A stretch of DNA of 64,000 nucleotides from AP-15 sp963790875 (GCA_963790875.1 CAWBQT010000003.1:620001-684000), one strand, 5' to 3'; shown: positions 7,081-15,828, numbered from the stretch's first letter. A program made the numbers and translations. The notes: generated by a model not told the origin, from the letters alone.

Positions 7081-7872
7081 ATGGCAGCCGGGTTCCGCGA
7101 GGGGTTCGTCGAGGCGGACGGGTTTCGCATCCGCTATAGCGAGGCGGGCGAGGGGCCGGCGCTCGTTCATCTGCACGGCGCCGGCGGGCTGAGGCTCACC
7201 CCCGCGCACGAGCTCTTGAGCCGCAACAACCGGGTCGTCGCCTTCGAGATGCCGGGCTTCGGCGCCTCGGCCGAGAACACGCGCACAACAGACATGGCCG
7301 AGCTGGCGCGGACGATGGCCGCCGCCGCCCAGGCCCTCGGCCTCGACCGCTTCAACCTGATGGGCACCTCGTTCGGCGGCAAGGCGGCGCTGTGGCTGGG
7401 TTTGCAGAAGCCTGAACGGGTGTTGGCGCTGGTGCTGGAATTGCCGGCGGCGATCCGCCCGCCGGGTGCCGTACCGCCCGCCGGCACGCCCGGGGAAATG
7501 GCACGCCGGCTCTTCGGCCACCCGGAGCGGCAGAAGCCGCTGCCGGCCATCGATCCGCAGCAGGCGGCAAAGCAGGCGGCCTTCGTGCGGCGGGTGTTCG
7601 GTCCGCCCCGCGACCCCGACCTCGAAGCTCGGCTAGCGGGTCTGGCACCGCCGACGCTGGCGCTGTTCGGCACGCTCGATAGCGTGATCCCACCCGATTT
7701 GGGGCACCTCTACAAAGAGTTGATCCCGGACTGCCATCTGGTGTTCGTCTATGACGCCGGCCACGCGATTGCGGCCGAGCGGCCGGAGGCCTTCGCCGAG
7801 GTGGTCGGCGATTTCCTCGACCGCCACGAGGCCTTCGTCGTCAGCCGCACGCCGACCGTGATCCACCCGTAG
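7081..7872 (+). CDS. Alpha/beta hydrolase (serine type)
   Basis: This 263-aa protein has the alpha/beta hydrolase layout: oxyanion-loop LHGAGG near residue 31, nucleophile elbow GTSFGG with Ser97, acid in LFGTLDSVIP near residue 200, and base in DAGHAIAAERP near 223. It is close in design to meta-cleavage-product hydrolases and similar C-C or ester hydrolases. AGGAGG lies 6 bases before the ATG, and the stop of the luciferase-like monooxygenase is 17 bp upstream, so the two are probably co-transcribed. It likely acts on a product of that oxygenase; the exact reaction is unknown. Confidence 0.9.
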   Translation: MAAGFREGFVEADGFRIRYSEAGEGPALVHLHGAGGLRLTPAHELLSRNNRVVAFEMPGFGASAENTRTTDMAELARTMAAAAQALGLDRFNLMGTSFGGKAALWLGLQKPERVLALVLELPAAIRPPGAVPPAGTPGEMARRLFGHPERQKPLPAIDPQQAAKQAAFVRRVFGPPRDPDLEARLAGLAPPTLALFGTLDSVIPPDLGHLYKELIPDCHLVFVYDAGHAIAAERPEAFAEVVGDFLDRHEAFVVSRTPTVIHP

Positions 7873-7974
7873 CCACGGCGCCGCTCAGCTCGCTTTTCTT
7901 GTGAGCCCCCAGCATCGTCGCGCAACATAAACGCAGCCCGCCGGGTTCGTCGGAACGCCCGCGGCGGCGCCGGC

Positions 7975-8802
7975 TCAACCGACCTTGACCAGCGCGCCGC
8001 CATCGACCGGCAGGGCGACGCCGGTAATGAAATTGGCCTCGTCCGAGGCGAGGAACAGCGCCGCGTTGGCGACGTCCCATCCGGTGCCCATCTTGCCGCG
8101 CAGCGGCACTCGGGCGTCGCGTTCTGCGGCGACCTCGGCGCGGCTGCGGTTGCTGGCCCGCGCCCGGGTGTCGACCGCCATCGGCGTGTCCATCAGCCCC
8201 GGCAGGATGCAGTTGGCGCGGATGCCGTAGGGCGCGTTGTGCAACGCCAGCTGCTCGGTAAAAGCGATCATCGCCGCCTTCGTCGCCTTGTAGGCGACCA
8301 GCGGGTAGGTGTTTTCGTAGGCCGCCACCGACGAGATGTTGACGATCGCCCCCGAACGCTGCCGGCGCATGATCGGCAGCACATGCTTACAGGCCATGAT
8401 CGTGCCGCGCAGGTTGATGGCAGACACGCGGTCGAACGCCGCCTCGGTCAGCTCCTCGAGCGGCTTGTCGCCGCCGGCGATGCTGACCCCGACATTGTTG
8501 TGCAGGATGTCGATGCGGCCCCAGCGCTCGACGGCCGTCGCCATCGCCGCGGCAAGTGTCGCCTCGCGCGTGACATCGGCCGCGAAGGCGACGCATTCGC
8601 GGCCGGACTTCGCGGCCAGCGCCGCGGTCTCCTCGGCCGAGGCAAGATCGCGGTCGACGGCAAGGATCTTCGCTCCTTCCTGAGCGAAGCGCAGCACCGT
8701 CGCGCGGCCGTTGCCGATGCCCTCGCCGGGGCTCTGCCCGGCGCCAACGACGACCGCGATCTTTCCCGCAAGGCGCATCGAGCGTATCCGAACCGGCTCC
8801 AT
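7975..8802 (-). CDS. Short-chain dehydrogenase/reductase (SDR)
   Basis: This 275-aa classical SDR has the cofactor loop GAGQSPGEGIG (residues 20-30), acidic Asp50 after the second strand (suggesting NAD preference), NNVG at 102-105, catalytic Ser in NISS near 157, and Tyr171-x3-Lys175 (YKATK). The end, FITGVALPVDGG, is typical of the family. It converges with the ABM/LLM/hydrolase operon. A second ATG at codon 9 (8778) is an alternative start directly before the Rossmann strand. AT-rich TATTATATAG just upstream could be a -10 element. The substrate is unknown. Confidence 0.92.
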   Translation of the reverse strand: MEPVRIRSMRLAGKIAVVVGAGQSPGEGIGNGRATVLRFAQEGAKILAVDRDLASAEETAALAAKSGRECVAFAADVTREATLAAAMATAVERWGRIDILHNNVGVSIAGGDKPLEELTEAAFDRVSAINLRGTIMACKHVLPIMRRQRSGAIVNISSVAAYENTYPLVAYKATKAAMIAFTEQLALHNAPYGIRANCILPGLMDTPMAVDTRARASNRSRAEVAAERDARVPLRGKMGTGWDVANAALFLASDEANFITGVALPVDGGALVKVG

Positions 8803-8943
8803 CGAACAGCAAGACTATATAATATCTCGCGGGTGCGAGCCATCATGATTGACCGGATCGGGAGGCCTCGAACCGCCGTCAACTGACGCCATTGGCTGAA
8901 TACGGATCCAATGCAAGATCGGGCGACGTCGAACGGTCTTTAA

Positions 8944-11775
8944 CTATTGCAATGTCGCCAACAGATGTTCGGCTGCCTGCAAATCTGCTGTGTCCAAGCC
9001 TTCCGCAAACGTCTCGAATATCGGCTGGAGAATGGCCTGGGCGCGCCCTCGTTGTCCATCAGCTGCCCACAGCGCAGCCAAGTCGACCGCAGTGCGCAAT
9101 TGCCATGATCGCGCACCTTGACGGCGACTCCAATCTAGGGACTGGATGAAGCAATTCTCCGCGTCATAAACCTGACGCTGCGGCATTGAGAGAAGAACAC
9201 TTCCTTTCACGCGCAGCGCCTCGGGCATGTAAAGGAGGTTTTCATTTTCCTCGATCAACATGATCGTCTCATCGATAAGTGTCATGGCTTCGCCGGAGCG
9301 TCCAATCGCCGCGAGGCCCTGAACGAGAGTGAGCTTGAACTCCGTGTCGAGCATCTGGTAACGGATCGCGTGGAGCTGCTCTAGGCAACCCTTAAGGCTC
9401 TCGACCCCGCCTCGCGCGTCACCCCGCAGGATAGCCAGGGCACCTTTATACCCGCGCCCGACGGGGGGATAGGGTCTTAGGAAATGGCTCTCGCCATGTG
9501 AGATCAAGCGGTCCGCGTGTTGTTCGGCGTTCTCGAGATCGCCCACCCACAGGAATATCGCTGGCGCCCAGAACAGAGCAAAGTCGAGTGATGCCGGATG
9601 GTTCCTGCGCTCGGCGTCGCTGATGGTCTCGCGCATGCGTTCTGCGGCCTGAGCCGGATGGCCCTGTAGCCACAGGGTCCGCGCCAGGCCGACGCCGACC
9701 CAAACGCGATGATCGAGGCCGAGATGGATCTCGCTGGTCCCCGGCAGGCTGGACCAGTGGTGAAACGAGGCCTCGAGCGCCGCGCGGGCGCCGATATGGT
9801 CTCCCAAAAAGTGGAGTGACCTCCCCAAGACGGAGTGGGCTAAGGCCAGAGCGGCCGCATCCGCCGCAGTCTCAGCAACAACTCGGCTGAGCTCGGCGTA
9901 ATGCAGCGCAGTTTTAAAATCCCCGCCGCGTGTGTGGAACATTGTTAACGTGCTGAGCAGCTCCACTTGATAGAGGACGTCGTCACGAGCTTCGGCGATC
10001 GCCAGGCTTCTATCCAGAGCCACCCGGGCCGGGTCGCTTTGCCCATGCATGTTCATCGACGAAGCGCCGAGGCTCGCTTGCAGATGCATCTCATCGGCTC
10101 CGCCGCGCGTCGCATCGTCGAGTGCGCCTATGGCGCGCTCCGACCAGCGATAGCATTCCGGTAATAGGGACATCGCTAAGAAAATCGGCGCGGCAACGGC
10201 GGCGAGTTCGATGCCAATTTCTAGATCGCCGCTGACACCGAAGCACCATTCCAAAGCGGCACGAACATTATCGATGTGGGAAAGAGACGACACCACATTG
10301 TCAATTCTTTCGAGAAACACCTGATAATATTCGGCGTGCCGTCGGGCAAACTTTTGTAATTTGCCGCCCTCCGCTAGTCTCGAGAGGGCATAAACCCGGG
10401 TCGTCTCAAGGAGCCGGAAATAACCGGCCCCCCCGGCAATGTCTGACGTCACCAGTGATTTCGTGATCAGGTTCGCGATACGATCGGCAATTTCAGCTTC
10501 CGAGGCGTCCCCACTATTGGTGACTGCGTTCGCGGCCTCTAGTGAAAAACTGCCTGCGAATACCGCCAGGCGTTGCAGCAGCAGGCGCTCGGGATCGGCC
10601 AGAAGGTCGTAACTCCAGTCCAGGGTCGCGCGGAGCGTTCGATGCCGTGGCAGTGACCGGCGGCGCCCGCTTGTGAGCAACGCAAAGCGATCCCGCAGTG
10701 CTGCGGCTACCTCTTCGATCCCAAGCGTTGCAGCCCGGGCCGCCGCGAACTCTATGGCGAGCGGTATGCCGTCGAGGTGGCGACAGATTGCCGCGATCGT
10801 CGGCAGGCTTTCGGTGCGTGACGAGAAGTCCGCGCCCAATTCCTTGGCTCTGGAAATGAAAAGCGCTGGCGCGCTGCGACCCAGAATCTGGTCCGCATCC
10901 ACCTGTTCTTTTGCCGGCACCTCGAGTGTGGGCACGGGATAGGCGTACTCGCCCTCGATCCGGAGAACTTCGCGGCTGGTCGCCAGGATCGTGACGCGCG
11001 GGCATAAGCGTATGAGTTCTTCGGTCAGCGTCGCAGCTGCCTCAATGAGGTGTTCGCAATTGTCGAGAAGCAGCAGAAGCTTTTTCTCGGCGATGGCCCG
11101 AGCGACGGCTTCAGCAGAGATAACGTCGGATCCAAGTCTCAGCCCAAGCGCCCCGGCGACCGCCGACGGCACGAGGTTCGGGTCGGACAGCGACGCCAGT
11201 TCGACAAGCCACCCGCCGTCGGCAAACTCGCCGAGCGCATGGCGGGCGACCTCCAAGCCGAGCGTGGTCTTCCCAATGCCGCCTGGCCCCGTCAGGGTCA
11301 CGACGCGATAGGCAGAAACCAGATCTTGTAATCGCTGTTGGGCCGCTGATCGGCCAATCAGCGGCGTGATGGCAGCGGGGAAGTTGGTCGCTGTAGCTTC
11401 CCCCATAGCGCGTATCTGTCGCAAACCGACCGGAGGCTTTGCCGCAACGCGACTCCGGAGGGTCCAGTCGCCGAGCAGGCGATAACCGCGGCCGGACTCG
11501 GTCTTCAACAAACCCCGATACGGACCGAGCGCCTTGCGCACGGCCGCCGCGTGAACCTGAAGCGTGTTTTCCATGACAACGGCGCCCGGCCAGACGCTGT
11601 CCATCAACTCGTCCTTGGTGACGAGTTCGCCGGCCGACCGGGCCAGAACTTCGATTATCTCGAAGGCGCGCCCGCCAATCGGTACTGGCGATCCGAGAAC
11701 CCGAAGTTCGCGGCGGGCAAGGTCAATCTCGCACTCGCCTGACGCGTAAATCGGTCGAATGGCCTCTGCAGGCAT
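8944..11775 (-). CDS. Winged-helix regulator with STAND ATPase and TPR-like C-terminus
   Basis: This 943-aa protein has three parts. Residues 1-105 are an OmpR/CadC-type winged-helix DNA-binding domain (ELVTKDELMDSVWPG...VHAAAVRKAL...GRGYRLLG). Residues 135-430 form an NB-ARC/STAND ATPase with Walker A GPGGIGKTT (163-171), a Walker B-like KLLLLLDNCEHL near 235, and GIPLAIEFAAAR. The rest is alpha-helical repeats of TPR type. Such regulators bind ATP and a signal through the repeats to activate transcription. There is no membrane segment. It is divergent from the esterase at 11925 with about 150 bp between them, so that hydrolase run is a likely target. Pieces of the tail resemble LuxR/MalT-type activators. 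Confidence 0.88.
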   Translation of the reverse strand: MPAEAIRPIYASGECEIDLARRELRVLGSPVPIGGRAFEIIEVLARSAGELVTKDELMDSVWPGAVVMENTLQVHAAAVRKALGPYRGLLKTESGRGYRLLGDWTLRSRVAAKPPVGLRQIRAMGEATATNFPAAITPLIGRSAAQQRLQDLVSAYRVVTLTGPGGIGKTTLGLEVARHALGEFADGGWLVELASLSDPNLVPSAVAGALGLRLGSDVISAEAVARAIAEKKLLLLLDNCEHLIEAAATLTEELIRLCPRVTILATSREVLRIEGEYAYPVPTLEVPAKEQVDADQILGRSAPALFISRAKELGADFSSRTESLPTIAAICRHLDGIPLAIEFAAARAATLGIEEVAAALRDRFALLTSGRRRSLPRHRTLRATLDWSYDLLADPERLLLQRLAVFAGSFSLEAANAVTNSGDASEAEIADRIANLITKSLVTSDIAGGAGYFRLLETTRVYALSRLAEGGKLQKFARRHAEYYQVFLERIDNVVSSLSHIDNVRAALEWCFGVSGDLEIGIELAAVAAPIFLAMSLLPECYRWSERAIGALDDATRGGADEMHLQASLGASSMNMHGQSDPARVALDRSLAIAEARDDVLYQVELLSTLTMFHTRGGDFKTALHYAELSRVVAETAADAAALALAHSVLGRSLHFLGDHIGARAALEASFHHWSSLPGTSEIHLGLDHRVWVGVGLARTLWLQGHPAQAAERMRETISDAERRNHPASLDFALFWAPAIFLWVGDLENAEQHADRLISHGESHFLRPYPPVGRGYKGALAILRGDARGGVESLKGCLEQLHAIRYQMLDTEFKLTLVQGLAAIGRSGEAMTLIDETIMLIEENENLLYMPEALRVKGSVLLSMPQRQVYDAENCFIQSLDWSRRQGARSWQLRTAVDLAALWAADGQRGRAQAILQPIFETFAEGLDTADLQAAEHLLATLQ

Positions 11776-11924
11776 CTGACTGGCGCGGAGGTCCCTCTTC
11801 AGAATTTTTCAGAATATACCCCAGGAGTCGTGATCGGTCGCGCATCAATCCTCGACGAGGCCGAGGTCATCGCCCGGTCGGACGATCCCTCGGTTGAGCG
11901 TGCGACCAACCTCGGGGTTCGATC

Positions 11925-12623
11925 ATGGCCGGGTCCAAAGGAAGAACGAGTGTCGTCTTGGTTCACGGTGCCTGGGCCGATGGCTCGAGCTGGAACGATA
12001 TTATCGGACCGTTGCTCTCGAAAGGACTGAATGTCCTGGCAGCCCCGATACCCCTGACATCCTTGTCGGATGACGTCGCCGCGCTCGATCGCGCGCTGGA
12101 ACGCACCGATGGTCCCGTGGTGCTGGTGGCGCACGCCTATGCCGGTGCAGTGATCGCGGCGAATACCAACGAGAGAGTCCAATCGTCGGTCTTCGTCGCG
12201 GCCTTGGCGCCTGACGAGGGCGAGACGGTCGCCGAAGTGTTCTATCGAGACAAGCCCCATCCGGAGGCGCCACAATTGGCGCCGGATGCGCACGGGCTGA
12301 TCTGGCTGCCGCAGGAGGCATTTGGCGCCGCCTTCTCGCAGCATGCATCGCCCGAACGGGCCGCACTCTTCGCCGCGACACAACGGCCAATCGCCGTCGC
12401 GTGCATTCAGGAGAAGGCCCCAAGACCTCTTTGGAAAGCAAAGCCGTCTTGGTACCTTCTGGCTGAAGAAGACCGGATGATCAATCCAGCCACCCAGCTC
12501 TTTATGGCGCAACGCATGGGTGCGCGAGTTCGATCGAAGAAGGTCGACCACACGCCTTTGGTTACCGCGCCAGAGCCTGTCATCGAAGTGATCCTCGATG
12601 CTGTGGCGGACTTGACAGCGTAA
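11925..12623 (+). CDS. Alpha/beta hydrolase family protein lacking the nucleophile serine
   Basis: This 232-aa protein is built like plant methylesterase/hydroxynitrile-lyase-type hydrolases: VVLVHGAWADGSSW near residue 10, strand VVLVAHAYAGAVIAA at 65-79, and a C-terminal DHTPLV near 191. The position where family members carry Ser (usually GHSYGG) is Ala71 in AHAYAG, and the flanking glycines are also changed. It may be non-hydrolytic or use another mechanism; similar HAYAG sequences appear in other proteobacteria, so this is probably a subfamily rather than a random mutation. It stands divergent from the winged-helix ATPase regulator. Confidence 0.85.
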   Translation: MAGSKGRTSVVLVHGAWADGSSWNDIIGPLLSKGLNVLAAPIPLTSLSDDVAALDRALERTDGPVVLVAHAYAGAVIAANTNERVQSSVFVAALAPDEGETVAEVFYRDKPHPEAPQLAPDAHGLIWLPQEAFGAAFSQHASPERAALFAATQRPIAVACIQEKAPRPLWKAKPSWYLLAEEDRMINPATQLFMAQRMGARVRSKKVDHTPLVTAPEPVIEVILDAVADLTA

Positions 12624-12729
12624 TCGACCTCTCCAGGCCGCGATATGCACCGCGTGACCCTGGCCGACGCGCGTCGCGCGAACTCGACAGCAAGCGCAAC
12701 CGTTTACGAGGTATCGAGAGAGGGCCCAA

Positions 12730-13584
12730 ATGCGCAAGGTTAGGTTCCTGAAGGTCGACGTCGACGGGTTCAATATCTTCTATCGCGAGGCGGGGCCGAA
12801 AGACGCGCCGGCGATCCTGCTGCTGCACGGTTTCCCGAGTGCCGGCCATATGTTTCGCGACCTGATCCCGCAGCTTGCGGATCGGTTTCACGTCATCGCG
12901 CCGGATCTCCCCGGCTTCGGTCAATCCGACATGCCGGACCGCGGCGGTTTCACTTACACATTCGACAATATCGCGCGCGTCATCGACCGCTTCACTGCGG
13001 TCGTCGGGCTCGGTCGCTTTGCAATCTACGTGTTCGACTACGGCGCGCCGACCGGGTTCCGACTGGCGACGTGGCATCCCGAGCGCATCACCGCCATCAT
13101 CTCGCAGAACGGAAACGCTTATGCCGCGGGGCTCAGCGAGGGTTGGAAACCCATCCGGGCATATTGGGAGGATCCGTCGCCGGCGAACCGCGATGCGCTA
13201 CGCGCCTTCCTGGGGCCCGAGACGACCGTTTGGCAATATACCTACGGCGTCCCTGACGTGACGGCGGTCTCTCCGGACGGTTACTCGCTCGACAACTTCT
13301 ACCTCGCGCGCCCCGGAGCGCACGAGGTGCAGCTCGACCTCTTTGGCGACTACAAGACCAACGTCGCGCTCTACCCGGCCTTCCAGGAATATTTCCGCGC
13401 ACACAAGCCGCCTTTCCTGGCGGTGTGGGGCAGAAATGACCCGTTCTTCCTGCCGGCGGGCGCCGAAGCGTTCAAACGGGACATTCCACAGGCAGTCGTC
13501 CGCTTCCTCGACGCCGGGCACTTTGCGCTCGAGACGCACGCGATCGAGATCGCGACTGCGATCCGCGACTTCCTCGCTTCCTGA
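12730..13584 (+). CDS. Alpha/beta hydrolase, epoxide hydrolase/dehalogenase type (Asp nucleophile)
   Basis: This 284-aa protein has HGFPSAGH (34-40), DLPGFGQSD (59-67), a nucleophile elbow VFDYGAPTGF with Asp103, acid Asp237 in WGRNDPFF, and base His264 in DAGHFALETH. An Asp nucleophile after a strand is the mark of epoxide hydrolases and haloalkane/fluoroacetate dehalogenases, in which a covalent ester intermediate is hydrolysed. The lid region holds several Tyr residues, as in epoxide hydrolases. It lies 106 bp after the Ser-less hydrolase and upstream of a haloalkane dehalogenase, so it may belong to a detoxification set. Substrate unknown. Confidence 0.88.
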   Translation: MRKVRFLKVDVDGFNIFYREAGPKDAPAILLLHGFPSAGHMFRDLIPQLADRFHVIAPDLPGFGQSDMPDRGGFTYTFDNIARVIDRFTAVVGLGRFAIYVFDYGAPTGFRLATWHPERITAIISQNGNAYAAGLSEGWKPIRAYWEDPSPANRDALRAFLGPETTVWQYTYGVPDVTAVSPDGYSLDNFYLARPGAHEVQLDLFGDYKTNVALYPAFQEYFRAHKPPFLAVWGRNDPFFLPAGAEAFKRDIPQAVVRFLDAGHFALETHAIEIATAIRDFLAS

Positions 13585-13602
13585 CAGACCGGGAGAATTG
13601 CC

Positions 13603-13870
13603 ATACGCGCGATCGCGCTGGAGAAATTCGGCGGCGTGTACAGTGACATTCCCGGGGCCGAGCCCAAGGTGGGGCACGTCGTCATTGAAATCAAGGCGGG
13701 CATCAACCAGCCGAGTGCATATGCGCCGTGGCGAATGGGCAGAAGCCGCCCCGGCGAGCGGTATGGAATGCGCGTCGGGCTCGTAAAATCCTGTCCCGGC
13801 GGCGAGTTTCCGAAATTCGAAAGTGCAATGGCCCCTGCAAAGACCGGCGTCCAAGGGCTACGACGCGGGC
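13603..13870 (+). pseudogene. Zinc-type alcohol dehydrogenase/quinone reductase, N-terminal remnant
   Basis: About 80 codons match the start of a medium-chain dehydrogenase. The original ATG is now ATA at 13603, after GGGAG, and reads IRAIALEKFGG. The frame continues VVIEIKAGIN, then jumps to another frame for HMRRGEWAEAAPASGMEC, and returns for GLVKSCPGGEF. So it carries a lost start codon, two frameshifts and loss of everything after about residue 85. The next intact gene, a haloalkane dehalogenase, starts 40 bp downstream. A minus-strand C-terminal piece of a similar protein lies just beyond that gene (14803-14901). Confidence 0.6.
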
Positions 13871-13910
13871 GCCGATGATATTCGGCTACTACAAAGAAGG
13901 AGAAGCGAAC

Positions 13911-14798
13911 ATGATCTCTGCGGCATTTCCGCACCGAAAGCAGCGGCGACGGGTCCTCGGCCGCGGGATGGCCTATGTGGAGGTGGGGCAGGGCGACCCC
14001 ATCGTGCTGTTGCACGGCAATCCCACCTCATCATACCTCTGGCGCAACGTGCTGCCCTACGTGCATCCACTAGGCCGCTGCATCGTACCCGACCTGATTG
14101 GCATGGGCGATTCCGACAAGCTGCCCGAGAGTGGCCCTGGCTCGTATTGCTTCGTCGAGCACCGCCGCTACCTCGACGCCCTGCTCGAGGCCCTGGATGT
14201 GCGTCAGCGGGTCACCTTCGTTGTCCATGACTGGGGCTCGGCGCTCGGCTTCGACTGGGCCAACCGCCATCGCGAGGCTGTGAAGGGTATCGCGTTCATG
14301 GAGGCGATCGTGGCGCCGCAGGGCCGGGACCACTGGGACAAGATGGGAATGCGTCAGGCCTTGGAGGCGCTGCGTTCGGAGGCCGGCGAGGCGATGGTCT
14401 TGCAGAACAACTATTTCATTGAAGAGATCCTGCCGAACGCCATCCTGCGTAAGCTCTCCGACGAGGAGATGGCGGAGTATCGACGGCCGTTCGCCGAGCC
14501 TGGCGAGGGGCGACGGCCGACGCTGACCTGGCCCCGGCAAATACCCATCGAGGGCGAGCCCGCCGACGTGCATGCGATCGCGACCGAATACGCGGACTGG
14601 CTGGGGACGAGCAATGTGCCCAAGCTGTTCCTCAAGGCTGAGCCCGGTGCGATCCTCGCCAATGATGCACTGGTCGATCTCGTCCGGCGGTGGCCAGCGC
14701 TGACCGAGAAGACGGTGGCGGGGATCCATTTCGTTCAGGAAGATTCTCCTGACGAGATCGGGCGGGCTGTCGCCGAATGGCTGGGGACGTTGGGCTGA
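13911..14798 (+). CDS. dhaA: Haloalkane dehalogenase (HLD-II type)
   Basis: The 295-aa enzyme hydrolyses carbon-halogen bonds of haloalkanes to alcohols. Key residues are visible: halide-binding Asn37 in HGNPTSSYLWRN, Trp108 next to nucleophile Asp107 in VVHDWGSALGFDWA, catalytic acid Glu131 in FMEAIV, and base His273 in GIHFVQEDSPDEIG. The Asn-Trp halide pair and Glu after strand 6 place it with DhaA/LinB-type (HLD-II) enzymes rather than epoxide hydrolases. I start at the ATG at 13911 because AAGGAGAAG precedes it and the longer frame runs into a pseudogene. A HAD-type dehalogenase homologue follows. Confidence 0.93.
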   Translation: MISAAFPHRKQRRRVLGRGMAYVEVGQGDPIVLLHGNPTSSYLWRNVLPYVHPLGRCIVPDLIGMGDSDKLPESGPGSYCFVEHRRYLDALLEALDVRQRVTFVVHDWGSALGFDWANRHREAVKGIAFMEAIVAPQGRDHWDKMGMRQALEALRSEAGEAMVLQNNYFIEEILPNAILRKLSDEEMAEYRRPFAEPGEGRRPTLTWPRQIPIEGEPADVHAIATEYADWLGTSNVPKLFLKAEPGAILANDALVDLVRRWPALTEKTVAGIHFVQEDSPDEIGRAVAEWLGTLG

Positions 14799-14802
14799 CC
14801 GG

Positions 14803-14901
14803 GGCCATGCGGGCCACGATGCCGCGAGCGTCGTTGGCCTCAATCACGCGATGCGCCTCACGGACCTCCTCGAAGCGGACGAGAGCGCCTTGGAACATGG
14901 A
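14803..14901 (-). pseudogene. Alcohol dehydrogenase C-terminal remnant
   Basis: On the minus strand, about 33 codons read SMFQGALVRFEEVREAHR then VIEANDARGIVA. This resembles the last helix and strand of zinc-type alcohol dehydrogenases/quinone reductases (RFEEIREAHRVMEAN...GKIV). There is no upstream part: the frame runs into the 5' end of the HAD gene on the other strand. Its orientation is opposite to the N-terminal dehydrogenase remnant at 13603-13870, and the haloalkane dehalogenase gene lies between the two. The match is short, so the call is tentative. Confidence 0.4.
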
Positions 14902-14925
14902 TTCAGCAAATCGGAGCCCGATCAT

Positions 14926-15612
14926 ATGGCTGCTCTTCCCCTGATCGTCTTCGACATCAATGAAACGCTGCTCGATCTGCAAACAATGGAACCCACCTTC
15001 GCACGCATCTTCGGCGAAAGACAGGCCATGCGCCTTTGGTTCGCCAACTTCATCATGTATTCCGCGGCGCTGACTGTCGCCGGTTGCTACGTTCCGTTCA
15101 CGGATATCGGTTCGGCCGTGATGAAGATGCTGGCGGATACGCGGGGTATCAAAATTGCGGACGCCGATAAGAAAGAACTCACGGAGAAGTTTTCAACGAT
15201 GCCGCCGCACGCCGAGGTGCCGGCTGCTCTCCGCAAGCTGCGCGACGCCGGTTTCCGGCTGTTCACGCTCACAGACAATCTGCTCGAAGTGCAAACCCGT
15301 CAGCTCGAGCATGGAGGTATCATCGATCTTTTCGATCGCCGCTTCAGCGCGGACGGCGTGAAGCACCATAAGCCGTCGCGTCAGGCTTACGCCTATGTCG
15401 AGAGAGAGCTTGGGGTCGAGCCCGCGCAGCTCTGTCTCATCGCGTGCCATACCTGGGACACGCTTGGAGCCGTGGCGGCCGGCTGGGAAGCCGCGCTGAT
15501 CAAGCGGATCGGCAACGATGTTTTGGGAGTTGGCCCACAGCCGCATATCGTCGGCAATGACCTGAATGACATCGCCGATCAGCTCATCGCTCGCCACAAG
15601 GGACATGGTTAG
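14926..15612 (+). CDS. HAD-superfamily protein, haloacid dehalogenase type II-like
   Basis: The 228-aa product has the HAD core: nucleophile Asp in IVFDINETLLDL (near residue 10), second motif LTDN, Lys in GVKHHKPS, and fourth motif IACHTWDTLGAVAAGW. Type II (S)-2-haloacid dehalogenases have an Asn/Ser-rich fourth motif (SSNAWD); here it is ACHTWD, so activity on 2-haloacids is plausible but not certain, and phosphatase activity is possible. I start at the ATG at 14926; the longer frame from 14851 is antisense to a dehydrogenase remnant. It follows the haloalkane dehalogenase by 127 bp on the same strand. Confidence 0.85.
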   Translation: MAALPLIVFDINETLLDLQTMEPTFARIFGERQAMRLWFANFIMYSAALTVAGCYVPFTDIGSAVMKMLADTRGIKIADADKKELTEKFSTMPPHAEVPAALRKLRDAGFRLFTLTDNLLEVQTRQLEHGGIIDLFDRRFSADGVKHHKPSRQAYAYVERELGVEPAQLCLIACHTWDTLGAVAAGWEAALIKRIGNDVLGVGPQPHIVGNDLNDIADQLIARHKGHG

Positions 15613-15723
15613 ACATTGCTCATCCCGGCTTGAGCTTAGCGACGCGCTCGATGCTGGCGTTCGACGCTGCGGCCGTCGACCTTGCTGGCGGGTCGGAAAG
15701 ACATAAAAAGGGCCGCTTGCGGC

Positions 15724-15797
15724 GTTAAGGTTTTCGGACGCCTGCCTTCGAATGCTTCCTTACGCCCGCGCCCGGCAGGCGTCCGAAAACCCTTAAC
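15724..15797. repeat. Long near-perfect inverted repeat (23 bp arms)
   Basis: GTTAAGGTTTTCGGACGCC(TGCC) at 15724-15746 is matched by its reverse complement at 15774-15797 with one extra C; the inner 18 bp are perfect. The loop is 27 nt. There is no T-run, so it is not a standard terminator. It lies 110 bp after the HAD gene, inside a stretch of gene remnants, and could be a dispersed palindromic element or the ends of a small excised mobile element. Confidence 0.65.
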
Positions 15798-15828
15798 GGG
15801 CACAGCCGTCGCCGAAGTGGGATCGGGG

